A DNA stretch of 64,000 nucleotides from Sporosarcina sp. BP05 (GCF_014282005.1 NZ_JACFTD010000007.1:1-64000), one strand, 5' to 3'. Shown: positions 45,479-55,632, numbered from the stretch's first letter. A program made the numbers and translations. The notes: generated from the sequence alone by a model not told the origin.

Positions 45479-46747
45479 CTAACTTTTTTTCCCAATCAAA
45501 TTTTCTTTAACTAGTTTACCGATTGAGGATAACACAGCTACTTTTACATGCTCGTACGTCAGACCACCTTGGACATATGCCGTATAGGGCGGTCTGATTG
45601 GGCCGTCTGCTGTCAGCTCGATGCTGGAGCCTTGAATGAATGTTCCCGCCGCCATGATGACGTCGTCCGTGTAGCCAGGCATATACGATGGCTCAGGCGC
45701 GTAGTGCGCATTGATAGGCGAGTTTTCTTGTATTGACCGACAGAACGCAATCATTTGATCTGCATTTTCGAAGGATACCGATTGAATCAGGTCCGTTCTT
45801 TTTTCAGAGTAATGTGGCGACGTATTGAGTCCGAAGCTTTCTAGGAGTGCTGCTGTGAATAGCGCTCCTTTTACAGCTTGACTAACAACATGCGGCGCTA
45901 GGAAGAATCCTTGGTACATTTCACGTAGTGTATCCAGCGATGCCCCCGCTTCTGCCCCGAGACCTGGTGATGTCATCCGGTATGCACACTTTTCAACTAG
46001 ATCGGCACGGCCAGCGATATAGCCACCCGTTCTTGCAAGTCCGCCACCTGGATTCTTGATGAGTGAACCTGCCATAAGGTCAACACCGACTTGAGTGGGC
46101 TCTTTGTCTTCGACAAATTCACCGTAACAGTTGTCCACAAAAACGACTAGCTCAGGATTAATGGCCTTCACTTTACGAACCATTTCACCGATTTCATCCA
46201 CCATGAAAGAGGGACGATCCGAATAGCCTTTCGACCGCTGGATACCAATCATTTTCGTCTTACCGTGTATGTTTTTAGCTACTTCTTCAAAATCGACTGT
46301 ACCATTTTCATTTAGATCAATATGTTTATAGGTAATGCCATAATCATGCAGTGAACCTGTGTCTTTCCCTTTTCCAGAAACGATAGAATCCAATGTGTCA
46401 TAAGGTTTCCCCGTAATATAAAGGAGTTCATCACCCGGTCTTAGGATTCCGAAAAGGCTGATTGAAATTGCGTGTGTGCCCGAAATAATTTGGTTGCGTA
46501 CGACGCAATCTTCCGCCCCAAAAACGTCGGCGTATACTTGTTCCAATACATCCCGGCCCGCGTCATCGTAGCCGTAACCTGTTGAACCGGTCAGATGAAA
46601 ATCGCTCACCATATTTTTACGGAATGCTCTTAGCACTTTCCGTTGATTGTAAAAAGCAGTTTTTTCTACGTCCTTAAAATAGGGTGCAAGTTTCTCTTCT
46701 ATTATTTCAGCATCCTCAAATAACAAATCGTCTTGTTCAGTAAACAT
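45479..46747 (-). CDS. ynbB: YnbB, methionine gamma-lyase/aluminium-resistance family PLP enzyme
   Basis: A 422-residue fold-type I pyridoxal-phosphate enzyme. The conserved run VFVDNCYGEFVEDKEPTQVG is followed by a probable PLP Lys in AGSLIKNPGGGLARTGGY. Start set at the ATG ten bases after AAGAGG, giving almost the length of B. subtilis YnbB. The family is annotated as methionine gamma-lyase-like or aluminium-resistance protein; the true substrate is uncertain. In B. subtilis it lies near hfq and miaA, which are also close by here. Confidence 0.88.
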   Translation of the reverse strand: MFTEQDDLLFEDAEIIEEKLAPYFKDVEKTAFYNQRKVLRAFRKNMVSDFHLTGSTGYGYDDAGRDVLEQVYADVFGAEDCVVRNQIISGTHAISISLFGILRPGDELLYITGKPYDTLDSIVSGKGKDTGSLHDYGITYKHIDLNENGTVDFEEVAKNIHGKTKMIGIQRSKGYSDRPSFMVDEIGEMVRKVKAINPELVVFVDNCYGEFVEDKEPTQVGVDLMAGSLIKNPGGGLARTGGYIAGRADLVEKCAYRMTSPGLGAEAGASLDTLREMYQGFFLAPHVVSQAVKGALFTAALLESFGLNTSPHYSEKRTDLIQSVSFENADQMIAFCRSIQENSPINAHYAPEPSYMPGYTDDVIMAAGTFIQGSSIELTADGPIRPPYTAYVQGGLTYEHVKVAVLSSIGKLVKENLIGKKS

Positions 46748-46890
46748 GATTGGTATTCCTCTTTTCATTAAATAGTCACTTCATTATCTTATCAGTCTGC
46801 TCGCAGAGGTCAACGTTTTACCGGGGCCTCATTGATAATTTATGAATACCTGTTAGAATTCTAAAGGGTGTATTGAATGGAGGAAACGAA

Positions 46891-47490
46891 GTGGCTTGGG
46901 ATGTTTTTAGTTTTATCGGTACTGCGGCATTTGCCATTTCAGGCGCAATTGTTGCGATGGAAGAGGAATATGACATCTTTGGTGTTTATATATTGGGTAT
47001 GGTCACTGCTTTTGGCGGCGGTGCCGTTCGTAACGTCTTAATAGGTGTGCCTGTCTCTGTTTTATGGGACCAGCAATTCTTATTTTTAGTGGCAAGTATT
47101 TTGATAACTATTATTTTCTTTTTTTCTAGGTATCTTCTTTCTCATTGGAATAGATGGGGTAATTACTTTGATGCAATCGGATTAGCTGCGTTCGCCATAC
47201 AAGGCGCTATGTTGGCTATATCACTCAACATGTCGATTTATGCAATTATGGTCGCTGCGGTTTTAACAGGGGCTGGCGGCGGTGTTATCCGTGACCTGTT
47301 AGCAGGCAGGAGACCACTTGTCTTTAAACGAGACATCTATGCAGTATGGGCTGCAATCGCCGGCCTTATTGTCGGCCTCGGCCTATTTAAAAGTGATTTA
47401 GCACTATACGGACTGCTCGTTCTGACTGCCACACTTCGTATTCTATCGGTTGTCTTCCAATGGAAATTGCCGAACGGTAAAATCCAATAA
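46891..47490 (+). CDS. TRIC-type cation channel family protein (UPF0126)
   Basis: A 199-residue membrane protein of two similar halves with the family signatures SGAIVAMEEEYDIFGVYILG, TAFGGGAVRNVLIG and TGAGGGVIRDLLAGRRPLVF. Six or seven membrane segments. GTG start taken because GGAGG lies seven bases upstream. Prokaryotic TRIC homologues form trimeric cation-permeable channels; a glycine-transport role has also been suggested for some relatives. Ends at a strong terminator. Confidence 0.88.
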   Translation: MAWDVFSFIGTAAFAISGAIVAMEEEYDIFGVYILGMVTAFGGGAVRNVLIGVPVSVLWDQQFLFLVASILITIIFFFSRYLLSHWNRWGNYFDAIGLAAFAIQGAMLAISLNMSIYAIMVAAVLTGAGGGVIRDLLAGRRPLVFKRDIYAVWAAIAGLIVGLGLFKSDLALYGLLVLTATLRILSVVFQWKLPNGKIQ

Positions 47491-47494
47491 ATAC

Positions 47495-47534
47495 AAAAGC
47501 GGAACGGGGATTATACTCCCTGTTCCGCTTTTTC
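47495..47534 (+). terminator. Terminator of the TRIC-family gene
   Basis: AAAAGCGGAACGGGGA and TCCCTGTTCCGCTTTTT, four bases after the stop codon. Confidence 0.88.
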
Positions 47535-47540
47535 ACGTCT

Positions 47541-47742
47541 AGACTTCCGCTTTTGCTTACGTCTAGACTCCGGGCACCTAGAGGCTCGGACATAAGTCGG
47601 TCCGGCTATGCGGCAAAGAACGCCACTTGGGCCTGCCGGATGCAGGTCATGCAGTCATTGCGACAGGACGTCGCGCACTTAGACTGCCTTCCTTTTTCAC
47701 GTCTTATGTCTGCCGCCTCTAAACAGGTACCCTCCGCTTTTG
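47541..47742. repeat. Composite intergenic repeat element
   Basis: Bounded by CTTCCGCTTTTG (47541) and CCTCCGCTTTTG (about 47728) in the same direction. It contains GC-rich short inverted segments (TCTAGACTCCGGGCACCTAG, CGCCACTTGGGCCTGCCGG) and the 31-base unit at 47658-47688 that recurs at 18335-18365. No coding potential. It resembles dispersed intergenic elements common in Bacillaceae genomes. Confidence 0.55.
47658..47688 (-). repeat. Dispersed repeat unit, copy 2 (GCGACGTCCTGTCGC core)
   Basis: On the minus strand this reads GGCAGTCTAAGTGCGCGACG followed by TCCTGTCGCAA, matching 18335-18365 in 26 of 31 positions by hand count. Confidence 0.6.
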
Positions 47743-47743
47743 G

Positions 47744-47971
47744 TTATTCAGTTTCGTCTTTTAAAATAACCGGTTTCGTTGGGACATATGTGGAAATCGC
47801 ATGTTTATAAATTAGTTGTTGCTTGCCGTCCGATTCAAGCAAGACGGTATAATTATCATACGATTTAATAAGTCCTTTCAATTGAAATCCATTCAGTAAG
47901 AATACCGTTACAAATGTATTATTCTTTCGTAACGCGTTTAAAAACGTTTCTTGCATGTTAACCTGTTTCAT
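47744..47971 (-). CDS. hfq: RNA chaperone Hfq
   Basis: A 75-residue Hfq. The Sm1 motif region reads [20 protein letters not shown], followed by [20 protein letters not shown], and the Sm2 motif is [12 protein letters not shown]. Forms hexameric rings that bind small RNAs and A-rich RNA. It lies downstream of miaA in the same direction, the conserved miaA-hfq order. Confidence 0.97.
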   Translation of the reverse strand: MKQVNMQETFLNALRKNNTFVTVFLLNGFQLKGLIKSYDNYTVLLESDGKQQLIYKHAISTYVPTKPVILKDETE

Positions 47972-48016
47972 ACGCCGAATCCTCCAGTTGTCATAGCTAT
48001 ATTTCTAGTGCTCCAC

Positions 48017-48964
48017 TTACTTTATTCGACCTGGCTTATCGAAATCCTTCAATATTAACAAAATTCTCTTTATAATTTCGGTTGTGCCCAATTCTGCATC
48101 GAACCAGCTGATGTCCAATTTGTTGCGGAAATAGGTCATTTGCCGTTTTGCGTAGTTACGCGTATTTTTTTTTATTAATTCAACAGCCTCGTCTAGGTAC
48201 AACTTTTCTTCGATATAGAGATGAAGTTCCTTATAGCCAATCGCTTGTACAGATTGTACGCCACGAATGTTTTCATCCCATAATCGATTCGCTTCCTTAA
48301 GGAGACCTTGTTCCATCATTACGTCGACCCGGAGACCAATCCGTTCATAAAGCACTTCACGGTCCATCTCAAGACCAATAATGAGGTGATCATACAGAGG
48401 CGCCTGTCCCGCGTCATCTTCGTGGTCGTCTTTCGTTTTACCTGTCACCTCAATGATTTCAAGCGCACGAACCAACCGACGATGATTGTTCGGATGAATT
48501 TTTTCAGCACTCACTGGGTCAAGCTTGACGAGTTTTTCATGCAGATAGGCGGCCCCTTTTTCAGTCAGTTCCTGCTCTAAGCGTTGTCTTACTTCTAGAT
48601 CCGCCGCTTCTTCTGTAAAACGAAAATCGAACAGCACGGATTGAATATATAATCCTGTACCCCCTGCGATAATTGGTATTTTTCCACGACCTTGTATATC
48701 TGCAATCCATTTACGCACATCCGTTTGGTACTCAGCTACAGAAAAAGGTTCATTCGGTTCTTTTATATCGAATAAATGATGCGGGATGCCAGCCATTTCC
48801 TCTTCAGTGATTTTAGCCGTTCCAATATCAAGCCCTTTGTATACTTGCATTGCATCGCCATTAATGACTTCCCCACCAATTTTTTTGGCAAGTTCGACAC
48901 TTAACGCCGTCTTTCCAGATGCTGTTGGTCCGACGATTGCGATTACTTCAGGATAATTTCTCAT
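48017..48964 (-). CDS. miaA: tRNA dimethylallyltransferase MiaA
   Basis: A 315-residue enzyme that transfers a dimethylallyl group to A37 of tRNAs reading U-starting codons. It has the P-loop [13 protein letters not shown] at the start, the substrate-site motif [27 protein letters not shown] and a C-terminal RQMTYFRNK. Start taken at MRNYPE, giving the usual length; the frame is open for 22 further codons inside the upstream hydrolase gene, which it overlaps by 17 bases. MiaB, which modifies the same base further, is encoded at 56166-57707. Confidence 0.95.
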   Translation of the reverse strand: MRNYPEVIAIVGPTASGKTALSVELAKKIGGEVINGDAMQVYKGLDIGTAKITEEEMAGIPHHLFDIKEPNEPFSVAEYQTDVRKWIADIQGRGKIPIIAGGTGLYIQSVLFDFRFTEEAADLEVRQRLEQELTEKGAAYLHEKLVKLDPVSAEKIHPNNHRRLVRALEIIEVTGKTKDDHEDDAGQAPLYDHLIIGLEMDREVLYERIGLRVDVMMEQGLLKEANRLWDENIRGVQSVQAIGYKELHLYIEEKLYLDEAVELIKKNTRNYAKRQMTYFRNKLDISWFDAELGTTEIIKRILLILKDFDKPGRIK

Positions 48965-49874
48965 TTTTTTCAATCCAGTCATAAACGGTTTCGAATACGT
49001 GTTGCCGGTTCTTTTCATGGAGCATTTCATGCCTGCCGCCTTCGAACAAAAATACCGTAACCTCTTCTATGCCCGCGTTATTATATTGCTTTGCTACACT
49101 CCAAACCCCTTTTCCATTTTCACCTACCGGGTCTTCACTCCCTGAAAAGAGGAATATAGGAAGTTTTTTCGGGATTTTATTTATTTCATCTATGTCATGG
49201 ATGTCTCCAAGTCCTTTGAATAAATCCGCAAAAAATTGTGTTGTTGAGACTGCTCCACACTGGGGATCAATCAAGTATTTTTCAACCGCTTCCGTATCCG
49301 TAGATAGCCAATCGAATGGTGTCTTCGGTTGATGGACCGATTTATTGAAACCACCAAAAACGAGTTTATTCAGGAAATTATCTGGCTGATCAAAACCGTT
49401 TTTCTTGCCATTTAGATAGGCAACTGCCTGTCCGGCCAAACGGCTTACACCAGGATTCCCCCCTGTCCCTGACAAGATTGCCAGGTCTACTTCACTGCCA
49501 TGGAGCTGGATATATCTCCGTGCAACAAACGATCCCATGCTATGACCGAACAGTACAAAACGCGGGGATGGGTACTGCTCCCGGAGATTCGAAATGACTT
49601 CGAAAGCATCTTGAACAACGTGGTCAAATCCACCTTCATCGGCAAAATGCCCTTTTATGCCATTCATTTTAGCCGTTTTACCATGTCCTCTGTGGTCGTG
49701 GCCGGAAACGATATAGCCTTTCCCTACAAGGTATTGTGCAAATTCTTCATACCTGCCAATATGCTCGGCCATACCGTGGAGAAGATGGATATGTCCCAGT
49801 GGATTGCCTTCTGGTTTCATAACGATAGCGTGGATTAAAAAACCATCTGTCATTTCGATTGTCGCTTCTCTCAT
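48948..49874 (-). CDS. Alpha/beta hydrolase, monoacylglycerol-lipase-like
   Basis: A 308-residue serine hydrolase of the S33/lysophospholipase group. [20 protein letters not shown] carries the oxyanion-hole HG. The nucleophile elbow is [11 protein letters not shown], the acid is in [12 protein letters not shown] and the His in [10 protein letters not shown]. No signal peptide, so cytoplasmic. Likely hydrolyses monoacylglycerols or lysophospholipids; substrate not known. Located between mutL and miaA and overlapping the latter, so it is probably co-transcribed with the mutS-mutL-miaA-hfq group. Confidence 0.88.
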   Translation of the reverse strand: MREATIEMTDGFLIHAIVMKPEGNPLGHIHLLHGMAEHIGRYEEFAQYLVGKGYIVSGHDHRGHGKTAKMNGIKGHFADEGGFDHVVQDAFEVISNLREQYPSPRFVLFGHSMGSFVARRYIQLHGSEVDLAILSGTGGNPGVSRLAGQAVAYLNGKKNGFDQPDNFLNKLVFGGFNKSVHQPKTPFDWLSTDTEAVEKYLIDPQCGAVSTTQFFADLFKGLGDIHDIDEINKIPKKLPIFLFSGSEDPVGENGKGVWSVAKQYNNAGIEEVTVFLFEGGRHEMLHEKNRQHVFETVYDWIEKNEKLS

Positions 49875-49915
49875 TGACGTCCACCATCCTTCACTTTAGG
49901 TCTTGGAATTGCTTC

Positions 49916-51766
49916 CTACATCACTCGTTTGAACATTTTTTCAAGTTCATATGTCGTGAAATGAATAAGCACCGGTCTGCCATGCGGACAAGTAAATGGA
50001 TTGTCGGCGGCGGATAGATCATTCAACAACCTTTCCATATCTGCAAGTGTCAAATGGTGATTAGCTTTGATGGACCGTTTGCAACTCATCATAATGGCTG
50101 CTTCTTCACGAAATTTACCAATATCAATTTTCCGTGTAGTCAACACTTGTTCAATAATATCTTCGATGATAACCGTCTCTTCTCCTGCTGGAAACCAAGA
50201 TGGATATTCTTTTACCGCATAAGAAGAGGGCCCAAACTCCTCCAGAAAGATACCGACTTCCTGCAACAGACTCATGTTTTCCTCGATTTTCGTTTTCTCA
50301 TCTGCAGAGTAATGAAACATAAGGGGTATCAATAACATTTGACGTTCTTCATTATCTGTCTCACTCAATTTATCTCTAAAAAATTCATATTTTATTCGTT
50401 CTTGAGCTGCGTGCTGATCAATCATGAAGAAGCCGTCTTCATTTTGCGCAACAATATAGGTGCCATGAACCTGTCCAACTGGTGCTAGAGTTGGGAAGTT
50501 TTTGTCCAATTCCCGCTGTTCCGCTTCGTCTGGAACAGGCGTCAATTCAATTGGTTCAGTTGATTCAGTTGGTTCATTGACCATCCACTGCGTATGGTCT
50601 CCTGGTTCATTTTCAGCAAGTTCATAAGGTTGATACGCAGGCTTTTCGAGTGGTGCCATTGACGGCGCTATCACGGGTGTAGGTCTTTCCGTTCGGAATT
50701 GATTCCACATATTTACTTGTTCAGATTGATTTTTCTTTGCAGGTTCTTTTTTAATAGCATCTGGAACGATCGTGTTTTTCCGGATCGCTTTCTGGACAGA
50801 TTCTTTAATTAACGCCAGTAACTCGCCCTCTTTACTCATGCGGATATGTTGTTTGGAAGGATGCACGTTGACGTCTGTCAAATAAGGGTCCCCTTCAACG
50901 TTGATAACCGAAATTGGAGATCGTCCAATCGGCAAATACGTATGGAATGCATCTAGTATCGCGTGATTGATCGCATTGCTCTTTACCCATCTACCATTGA
51001 CGATTAACGTCATATAGTTTCTTGACGCACGGGTCATTTCGGGCAATGTTACATGGCCTGAAACCCTGTAATCTGCATTCTCGCCAGCGAAGCTTACCAT
51101 TTTACGGGCGACAGCAATGCCATATATATCAGATAGCACACGACGCTGATCTCCGCTTCCAGCTGTCTGCAATAGCACTTGACTGTAATGCGAGAGTTTA
51201 AATGCGATGGTGGGATGGCTGAGCGCAAGTCGATTGACGAGATCGATTGTATGACCAAGCTCAGTCTGGATTGTTTTCATATATTTCAGTCGTGCAGGTG
51301 TATTGAAAAACAACTGGGAAACAGTAATGTCCGTCCCTTTGCGGAATGCCGCATTATCGTGTTTGACAAGTCGACCTCCGTCAATTTGTACTTCTGTGCC
51401 TTCTGTTTCACCGTCAGAAGTCCACATAATGATCTTGGACACGGATGCAATACTCGCAAGTGCTTCTCCGCGGAATCCAAGTGTACGAATTCGGAACAGA
51501 TCATGGTCATTGGATATCTTACTCGTTGCATGCCGCTCAAACGCTTGAACAGCATCTTTTTTAGACATACCATTGCCGTTATCTGTTACACGAATTGTCA
51601 GTAGTCCGGCTTCCTCAAGTCCAATTTCAATCACAGTACTTTCTGCATCAATCGCATTTTCAACAAGCTCTTTCACGATGGAAGCAGGACGTTCGACGAC
51701 TTCGCCCGCAGCGATTTTATTGGACAGCGTATCGTCCATCACTTTGATGATGTCTATCGGTCTCAC
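49916..51766 (-). CDS. mutL: DNA mismatch repair protein MutL
   Basis: A 616-residue MutL. The N-terminal GHKL ATPase has VENAIDAESTVIEI, DNGNGMSKKDA and GFRGEALASIASVS. A variable Pro/Glu-rich linker (about 335-430) follows. The C-terminal endonuclease domain has DQHAAQERIKYE, SCKRSIKANH and CPHGRP, so this is a nicking MutL, as expected where MutH is absent. It overlaps the end of mutS by four bases. Receives the signal from MutS and nicks the new strand. Confidence 0.97.
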   Translation of the reverse strand: MRPIDIIKVMDDTLSNKIAAGEVVERPASIVKELVENAIDAESTVIEIGLEEAGLLTIRVTDNGNGMSKKDAVQAFERHATSKISNDHDLFRIRTLGFRGEALASIASVSKIIMWTSDGETEGTEVQIDGGRLVKHDNAAFRKGTDITVSQLFFNTPARLKYMKTIQTELGHTIDLVNRLALSHPTIAFKLSHYSQVLLQTAGSGDQRRVLSDIYGIAVARKMVSFAGENADYRVSGHVTLPEMTRASRNYMTLIVNGRWVKSNAINHAILDAFHTYLPIGRSPISVINVEGDPYLTDVNVHPSKQHIRMSKEGELLALIKESVQKAIRKNTIVPDAIKKEPAKKNQSEQVNMWNQFRTERPTPVIAPSMAPLEKPAYQPYELAENEPGDHTQWMVNEPTESTEPIELTPVPDEAEQRELDKNFPTLAPVGQVHGTYIVAQNEDGFFMIDQHAAQERIKYEFFRDKLSETDNEERQMLLIPLMFHYSADEKTKIEENMSLLQEVGIFLEEFGPSSYAVKEYPSWFPAGEETVIIEDIIEQVLTTRKIDIGKFREEAAIMMSCKRSIKANHHLTLADMERLLNDLSAADNPFTCPHGRPVLIHFTTYELEKMFKRVM

Positions 51767-54330
51767 CCTTTCTTAGGTCTGAGCTTTTCTTTCAATTCAT
51801 GGATGTATTGCAGTGCCTGAAACGGCGTCATATTAAGTAGATCAGCATCATTCAGATCAGTCAGTACTTCTTGTTCCTCTGTCGACAAGGTAATCTGCTC
51901 TTCCTGTTGGATATCAAAAAAGTTCAATTGCGTCGGTTCATCTTCACGAACCGTTCGTTTTTCCACATTTTCAAAAGTAGTGAGTAATGTTTTTGCTCGG
52001 TTGAGAAGCGATTCGGGTAGACCTGCAAGATCGGCAACGTAAATTCCGTAACTTTTATCAGCTGGCCCCGCCATCACTTTATGGAGAAAGACGACTTTTC
52101 CATCCTGTTCCATTGCAGCGACATGAACATTTTCAAGTCGTGAAAGTTCTTTATCCAAATTGGTCAGTTCATGATAATGGGTAGAAAACAGCGTATTCGC
52201 TCCGATTTCATTGTGAATATGCTCCATCATCGCCTGCGCCAAAGCCATGCCATCGTAAGTTGAAGTCCCGCGTCCGATTTCATCAAAAAGGAGTAGACTT
52301 TGTGCAGTTGCATTTGCGATGGCGAATTGAGATTCCATCATTTCCATCATAAATGTACTTTGTCCTGAAGCCAGGTCATCCGCTGCGCCAATTCTTGTGA
52401 ATATTTGATCGGTAACAGGAAGTAACGCCTGGTCACAAGGAACGTAGCAACCAATCTGTGCCATCACGACAATTAGCGCAACTTGCCTCATGTATGTACT
52501 TTTACCGGACATGTTTGGTCCTGTGATAAGGAGCATATTCGCTTCATCAGTCAATTTGCAGTTATTGGGAACATAAAGAGAATGGTCAATCATCTTTTCA
52601 ACGACCGGATGACGCCCGTTCTTGATTTCCAATGCTTTCCCATCGTGGAATACTGGTTTTACGTAGTTACGCTTTTCCGAAACCGCCGCAAATGAAAGAA
52701 GGACATCCAGTTCGCTGAGTACACTTGCGAGATGCTGAATATGCCGAATATGTGTTTTCATGGAATCCCGGATTGTACTGAATAATTGATACTCAAGATC
52801 TAGCCCTTCCGCTTCCGCATTTAGGATAAGGTCTTCCTTCTCTTTTAGTTCAGGCGTTATGTAACGTTCAGCATTCGCAAGCGTCTGCTTTCTTTCATAT
52901 CGGTCCAAATCGGCAAGATGGATATTGGATTTCGTAATCTCTATATAATAGCCGAATATTCTGTTATACCCTATTTTTAAAGATTTAATGCCTGTCCGTT
53001 CGCGCTCCTCACGTTCTAGTTCTGCAAGCCATGCCTTCCCATTTTTTGAAGCATCACGGTATTGGTCCAGTTTTGCATCGTAGCCGTCCTTGATGATGCC
53101 GCCTTCTTTAACGGATAGTGGTGGATTTTCAGCAATTGCTAGTTCTAGAATTTGTAGCGCTTCTTCGCAACCGTCAATTCGCTCAGAAAATTGATTCAGC
53201 AGCGGGCGTTCTGATTCATGAAGTGCTTTTTTGATGTTCGGGACACGACGAAGTGAGTTACGAAGTTGTGCAAGATCCCTCCCACTCGCACTTCCCATCG
53301 AAATTCGTCCAGCGAGTCGCTCTAAATCGTATACTTCTTTCAGGCTTGTCTTCAATTCATCCCGCAGGAAAAATTCTTCTATCAGCTCAGTTACTGCATT
53401 AAGACGATTTTCAATGGTTCTTTTTTCAGCTAATGGCTGATGAATCCACATTTTTAATTTACGGGCGCCCATCGCTGTAACCGTCTCGTCAAGCAACCAG
53501 TAAAGCGTGCCATCCTTGCTACCGTTGCGGATTGATTGAATGAGTTCCAAATTACGCATTGAATTGGCATCAATGGATAGTTTAGTTTGTTTCTGAATAA
53601 ATTCAAATGGACGTATATGATCGAGTGCCGTTTTCTGCGTGCGCTTCACATAGGATACAAGCATGCTACATGCTTCTGTGACATCGTTTGGAATCGCGCC
53701 AAATAGATCTTCCACTGCGAACTGTTCTTCGCCATACTCGATGGACAATACAATACTGCGTTTCGCCATGCTTTCACTAAGTGCGAGATGCAGTCTTTCA
53801 TCGACAACGACTTCTTTCATACCCAGTGCCTCAATCTCGGCAATCAGCGTCCGCTCATCGCCTTCCACACACTCCACTTTGCCCTCACCTGTTGCTAGGT
53901 CAAGATAAGCAAGTGCATACTTGTTGCCATCTATACTATCAGCTGAACCGATAAAATGATTCGTGTTGGCATCAATTGTTTTTCCTTCCGTCATCGTACC
54001 AGGGGTAATGATTTTAACGACTTCCCTTTTGACGATGCCCTTCGCTTCTTTCGGATCTTCAGTCTGTTCACAAATAGCCACTTTATGCCCTTTACGTACG
54101 AGCGTTTCTATATAACCCGCAGCCGCATGATAGGGTACACCACACATCGGAATCCGTTCACGATTTGCAGCATCCCTACTGGTTAATGTAATTTCAAGAA
54201 TTTGAGATGCTTTTTCTGCATCCGTGAAAAATAATTCATAGAAATCGCCTAATCTAAAAAACAAAAATGCATCTTCATGCTCTGATTTCACTTTTAAATA
54301 TTGCTGAATCATTGGTGTATGTGTTGTCAT
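51763..54330 (-). CDS. mutS: DNA mismatch recognition protein MutS
   Basis: An 855-residue MutS. The mismatch-binding N-terminus has DFYELFFTDAEKAS (the usual Phe-X-Glu motif region being FYE) and GVPYHAAAGYIETLVRKGHK. A lever/clamp middle follows, then the ATPase with P-loop ITGPNMSGKSTYMRQ, LLFDEIGRGTSTYDGMALA and STHYHELTNL, and a helix-turn-helix end. Length is typical. First gene of the mutS-mutL-hydrolase-miaA-hfq direction. Immediately upstream lies a six-unit hairpin array (54372-54746). Confidence 0.97.
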   Translation of the reverse strand: MTTHTPMIQQYLKVKSEHEDAFLFFRLGDFYELFFTDAEKASQILEITLTSRDAANRERIPMCGVPYHAAAGYIETLVRKGHKVAICEQTEDPKEAKGIVKREVVKIITPGTMTEGKTIDANTNHFIGSADSIDGNKYALAYLDLATGEGKVECVEGDERTLIAEIEALGMKEVVVDERLHLALSESMAKRSIVLSIEYGEEQFAVEDLFGAIPNDVTEACSMLVSYVKRTQKTALDHIRPFEFIQKQTKLSIDANSMRNLELIQSIRNGSKDGTLYWLLDETVTAMGARKLKMWIHQPLAEKRTIENRLNAVTELIEEFFLRDELKTSLKEVYDLERLAGRISMGSASGRDLAQLRNSLRRVPNIKKALHESERPLLNQFSERIDGCEEALQILELAIAENPPLSVKEGGIIKDGYDAKLDQYRDASKNGKAWLAELEREERERTGIKSLKIGYNRIFGYYIEITKSNIHLADLDRYERKQTLANAERYITPELKEKEDLILNAEAEGLDLEYQLFSTIRDSMKTHIRHIQHLASVLSELDVLLSFAAVSEKRNYVKPVFHDGKALEIKNGRHPVVEKMIDHSLYVPNNCKLTDEANMLLITGPNMSGKSTYMRQVALIVVMAQIGCYVPCDQALLPVTDQIFTRIGAADDLASGQSTFMMEMMESQFAIANATAQSLLLFDEIGRGTSTYDGMALAQAMMEHIHNEIGANTLFSTHYHELTNLDKELSRLENVHVAAMEQDGKVVFLHKVMAGPADKSYGIYVADLAGLPESLLNRAKTLLTTFENVEKRTVREDEPTQLNFFDIQQEEQITLSTEEQEVLTDLNDADLLNMTPFQALQYIHELKEKLRPKKG

Positions 54331-54371
54331 TTTTTAACCTCTTTACGTTTACTGTTTTTTATTATTATACC

Positions 54372-54746
54372 AAAGTTGGGCCACGAAGAGCCCAACTTCT
54401 GCGTGATTTTTGTGGGCTTTGAAAATCTAAGCAAAACTGGGCCACGAAGAGCCCAAATTCTGCGTGATTTTTGTGATCTGCAAAAATCTAAGCAAATACC
54501 GGACAACGAAGAGCCCGGTATTTGTGTAATTTACACGGGCTGTGTGGAAATTACAACAAAGTTGGACCACGAAGAGCCCAACTTCTGTGTGATTTTTGTG
54601 ATCTGCAAAAATCTAAGCAAATACCGGACAACGAAGAGTCCGGTATTTGTGTAATTTACACGGGCTGTGTGGAAATTACAACAAAGTTGGGCCACGAAGA
54701 GCCCAACTTCTGCGTGATTTTTGTGATTTTCAAAAATCTAAGCAAA
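54372..54746. repeat. Tandem array of six double-hairpin units
   Basis: Units start at 54372, 54433, 54494, 54558, 54619 and 54683 (61-64 bp each) in the order A-A-B-A-B-A. Type A has AAGTTGGGC-CACGAAGA-GCCCAACTT then GATTTTTG-loop-CAAAAATC. Type B has AATACCGGAC-AACGAAGA-GTCCGGTATT then GTAATTTACAC-loop-GTGTGGAAATTAC. The first loop is conserved while both arms change together. No protein-coding interpretation is convincing. It lies between cotE and mutS. Confidence 0.9.
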
Positions 54747-54754
54747 GTGTATAA

Positions 54755-54985
54755 TCTCAACTTCACGATTTTAATTGCAACTTCACCGCTCTAATCGCAA
54801 CTCCACGATTTTAATTGCAACTTCACCATTCTAATTTCAGCTCCACATTTAGAGTCATAACGCCGGACAATAAAAGTGTGTAATCGTAACTGCGAAATCC
54901 TAATCACAACTCCACCGCTCTAATCCCAACTTTGCAATTCTAATGGCAACTTCACGATTCTAATCCCAACTGAACATTTATCATC
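54755..54985. repeat. Degenerate tandem array, about 20-bp period (D)
   Basis: About ten units of the type CAACTTCACGATTTTAATTG, CAACTTCACCGCTCTAATCG and CAACTCCACGATTTTAATTG, interrupted once around 54845-54890. It directly follows the hairpin array and reaches almost to the 3' end of cotE. Confidence 0.75.
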
Positions 54986-55032
54986 ACAAACTTCATCCAA
55001 ACGAAAAAAAAGCCGGTAGTGTTTTCCGGCTC

Positions 55033-55632
55033 TTAAAATGACGATGATTCTCTACCTTGTTTATGATTTTGTCCTTGGCCTTGTTCATTGCCTCGCACCT
55101 GCGCTTGCCCCCGCTCATTTTCTTGGCTGTGGCCAGGTTCATGAGATGATGATTCATCCGAGAACTTCCATTCCTCTTCAAAACTTTGCGGATGCACCGT
55201 AATACAGACTTTTGTTTCGCCAACAACTTCTGCCATCAATTCTCTTTCAATCGTAATGCAGAACTTCTCACCACATTCCGAAATGATCGCTTCTGTACAG
55301 TTCGGATGCTGGATAACATCAACGATAACTTCTTCATGCCCAGATGTCGGCTCGTCTCGATAATGCAAACGAATCCGGTCCTTGTAAGGTACTGACTCCG
55401 TAAACACAGATGTCTTTGAATGTTCTTGATGGGAATACCAAACATTGACGTCGAACTTACCGGTAACTTCGATGAATTTACCGACCTTTTTCGCCTGATG
55501 TGTATGGTTGATGACCCAACATCCGAGTATACTCGTCGGATTATTTGGTGGCTTCAGTGTAACAGTCGTCTCAGTCCGCTTCTTCCCTTTGGCAATAACC
55601 GTCTTCGTCACGATCTGACGTAAATTTTTCAG
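55033..55632 (-). CDS. cotE: Outer spore coat morphogenetic protein CotE
   Basis: About 199 residues if translation begins at CTG (55630-55632). GGAGGAGG lies seven bases before this CTG, and the resulting start KNLRQIVTKTVIAKGKK aligns with the known CotE beginning (REIITKAVVAKG in B. subtilis). The first GTG, seven codons later, has no ribosome binding site at the right distance. The core has NPTSILGCWVINHTHQAKKV and an acidic, Gln/Glu/His-rich tail. CotE organises the outer coat around the forespore. Identification is firm; the CTG start is my inference. Confidence 0.88.
   Translation of the reverse strand: MKNLRQIVTKTVIAKGKKRTETTVTLKPPNNPTSILGCWVINHTHQAKKVGKFIEVTGKFDVNVWYSHQEHSKTSVFTESVPYKDRIRLHYRDEPTSGHEEVIVDVIQHPNCTEAIISECGEKFCITIERELMAEVVGETKVCITVHPQSFEEEWKFSDESSSHEPGHSQENERGQAQVRGNEQGQGQNHKQGRESSSF

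Noticed and set aside
54301..54794. Plus-strand open frames across the hairpin array with repeated HEEPNFCVIFV-like peptides
   Set aside because: The two frames are shadows of the 61-64 bp repeat. No ribosome binding site precedes them, and the unit pattern favours paired arms rather than codons.
54372..54985. CRISPR-like array
   Set aside because: Repeats are degenerate or alternate in type, there are no unique equal-length spacers, and no cas genes are in the window. The same applies to the other 20-bp arrays.
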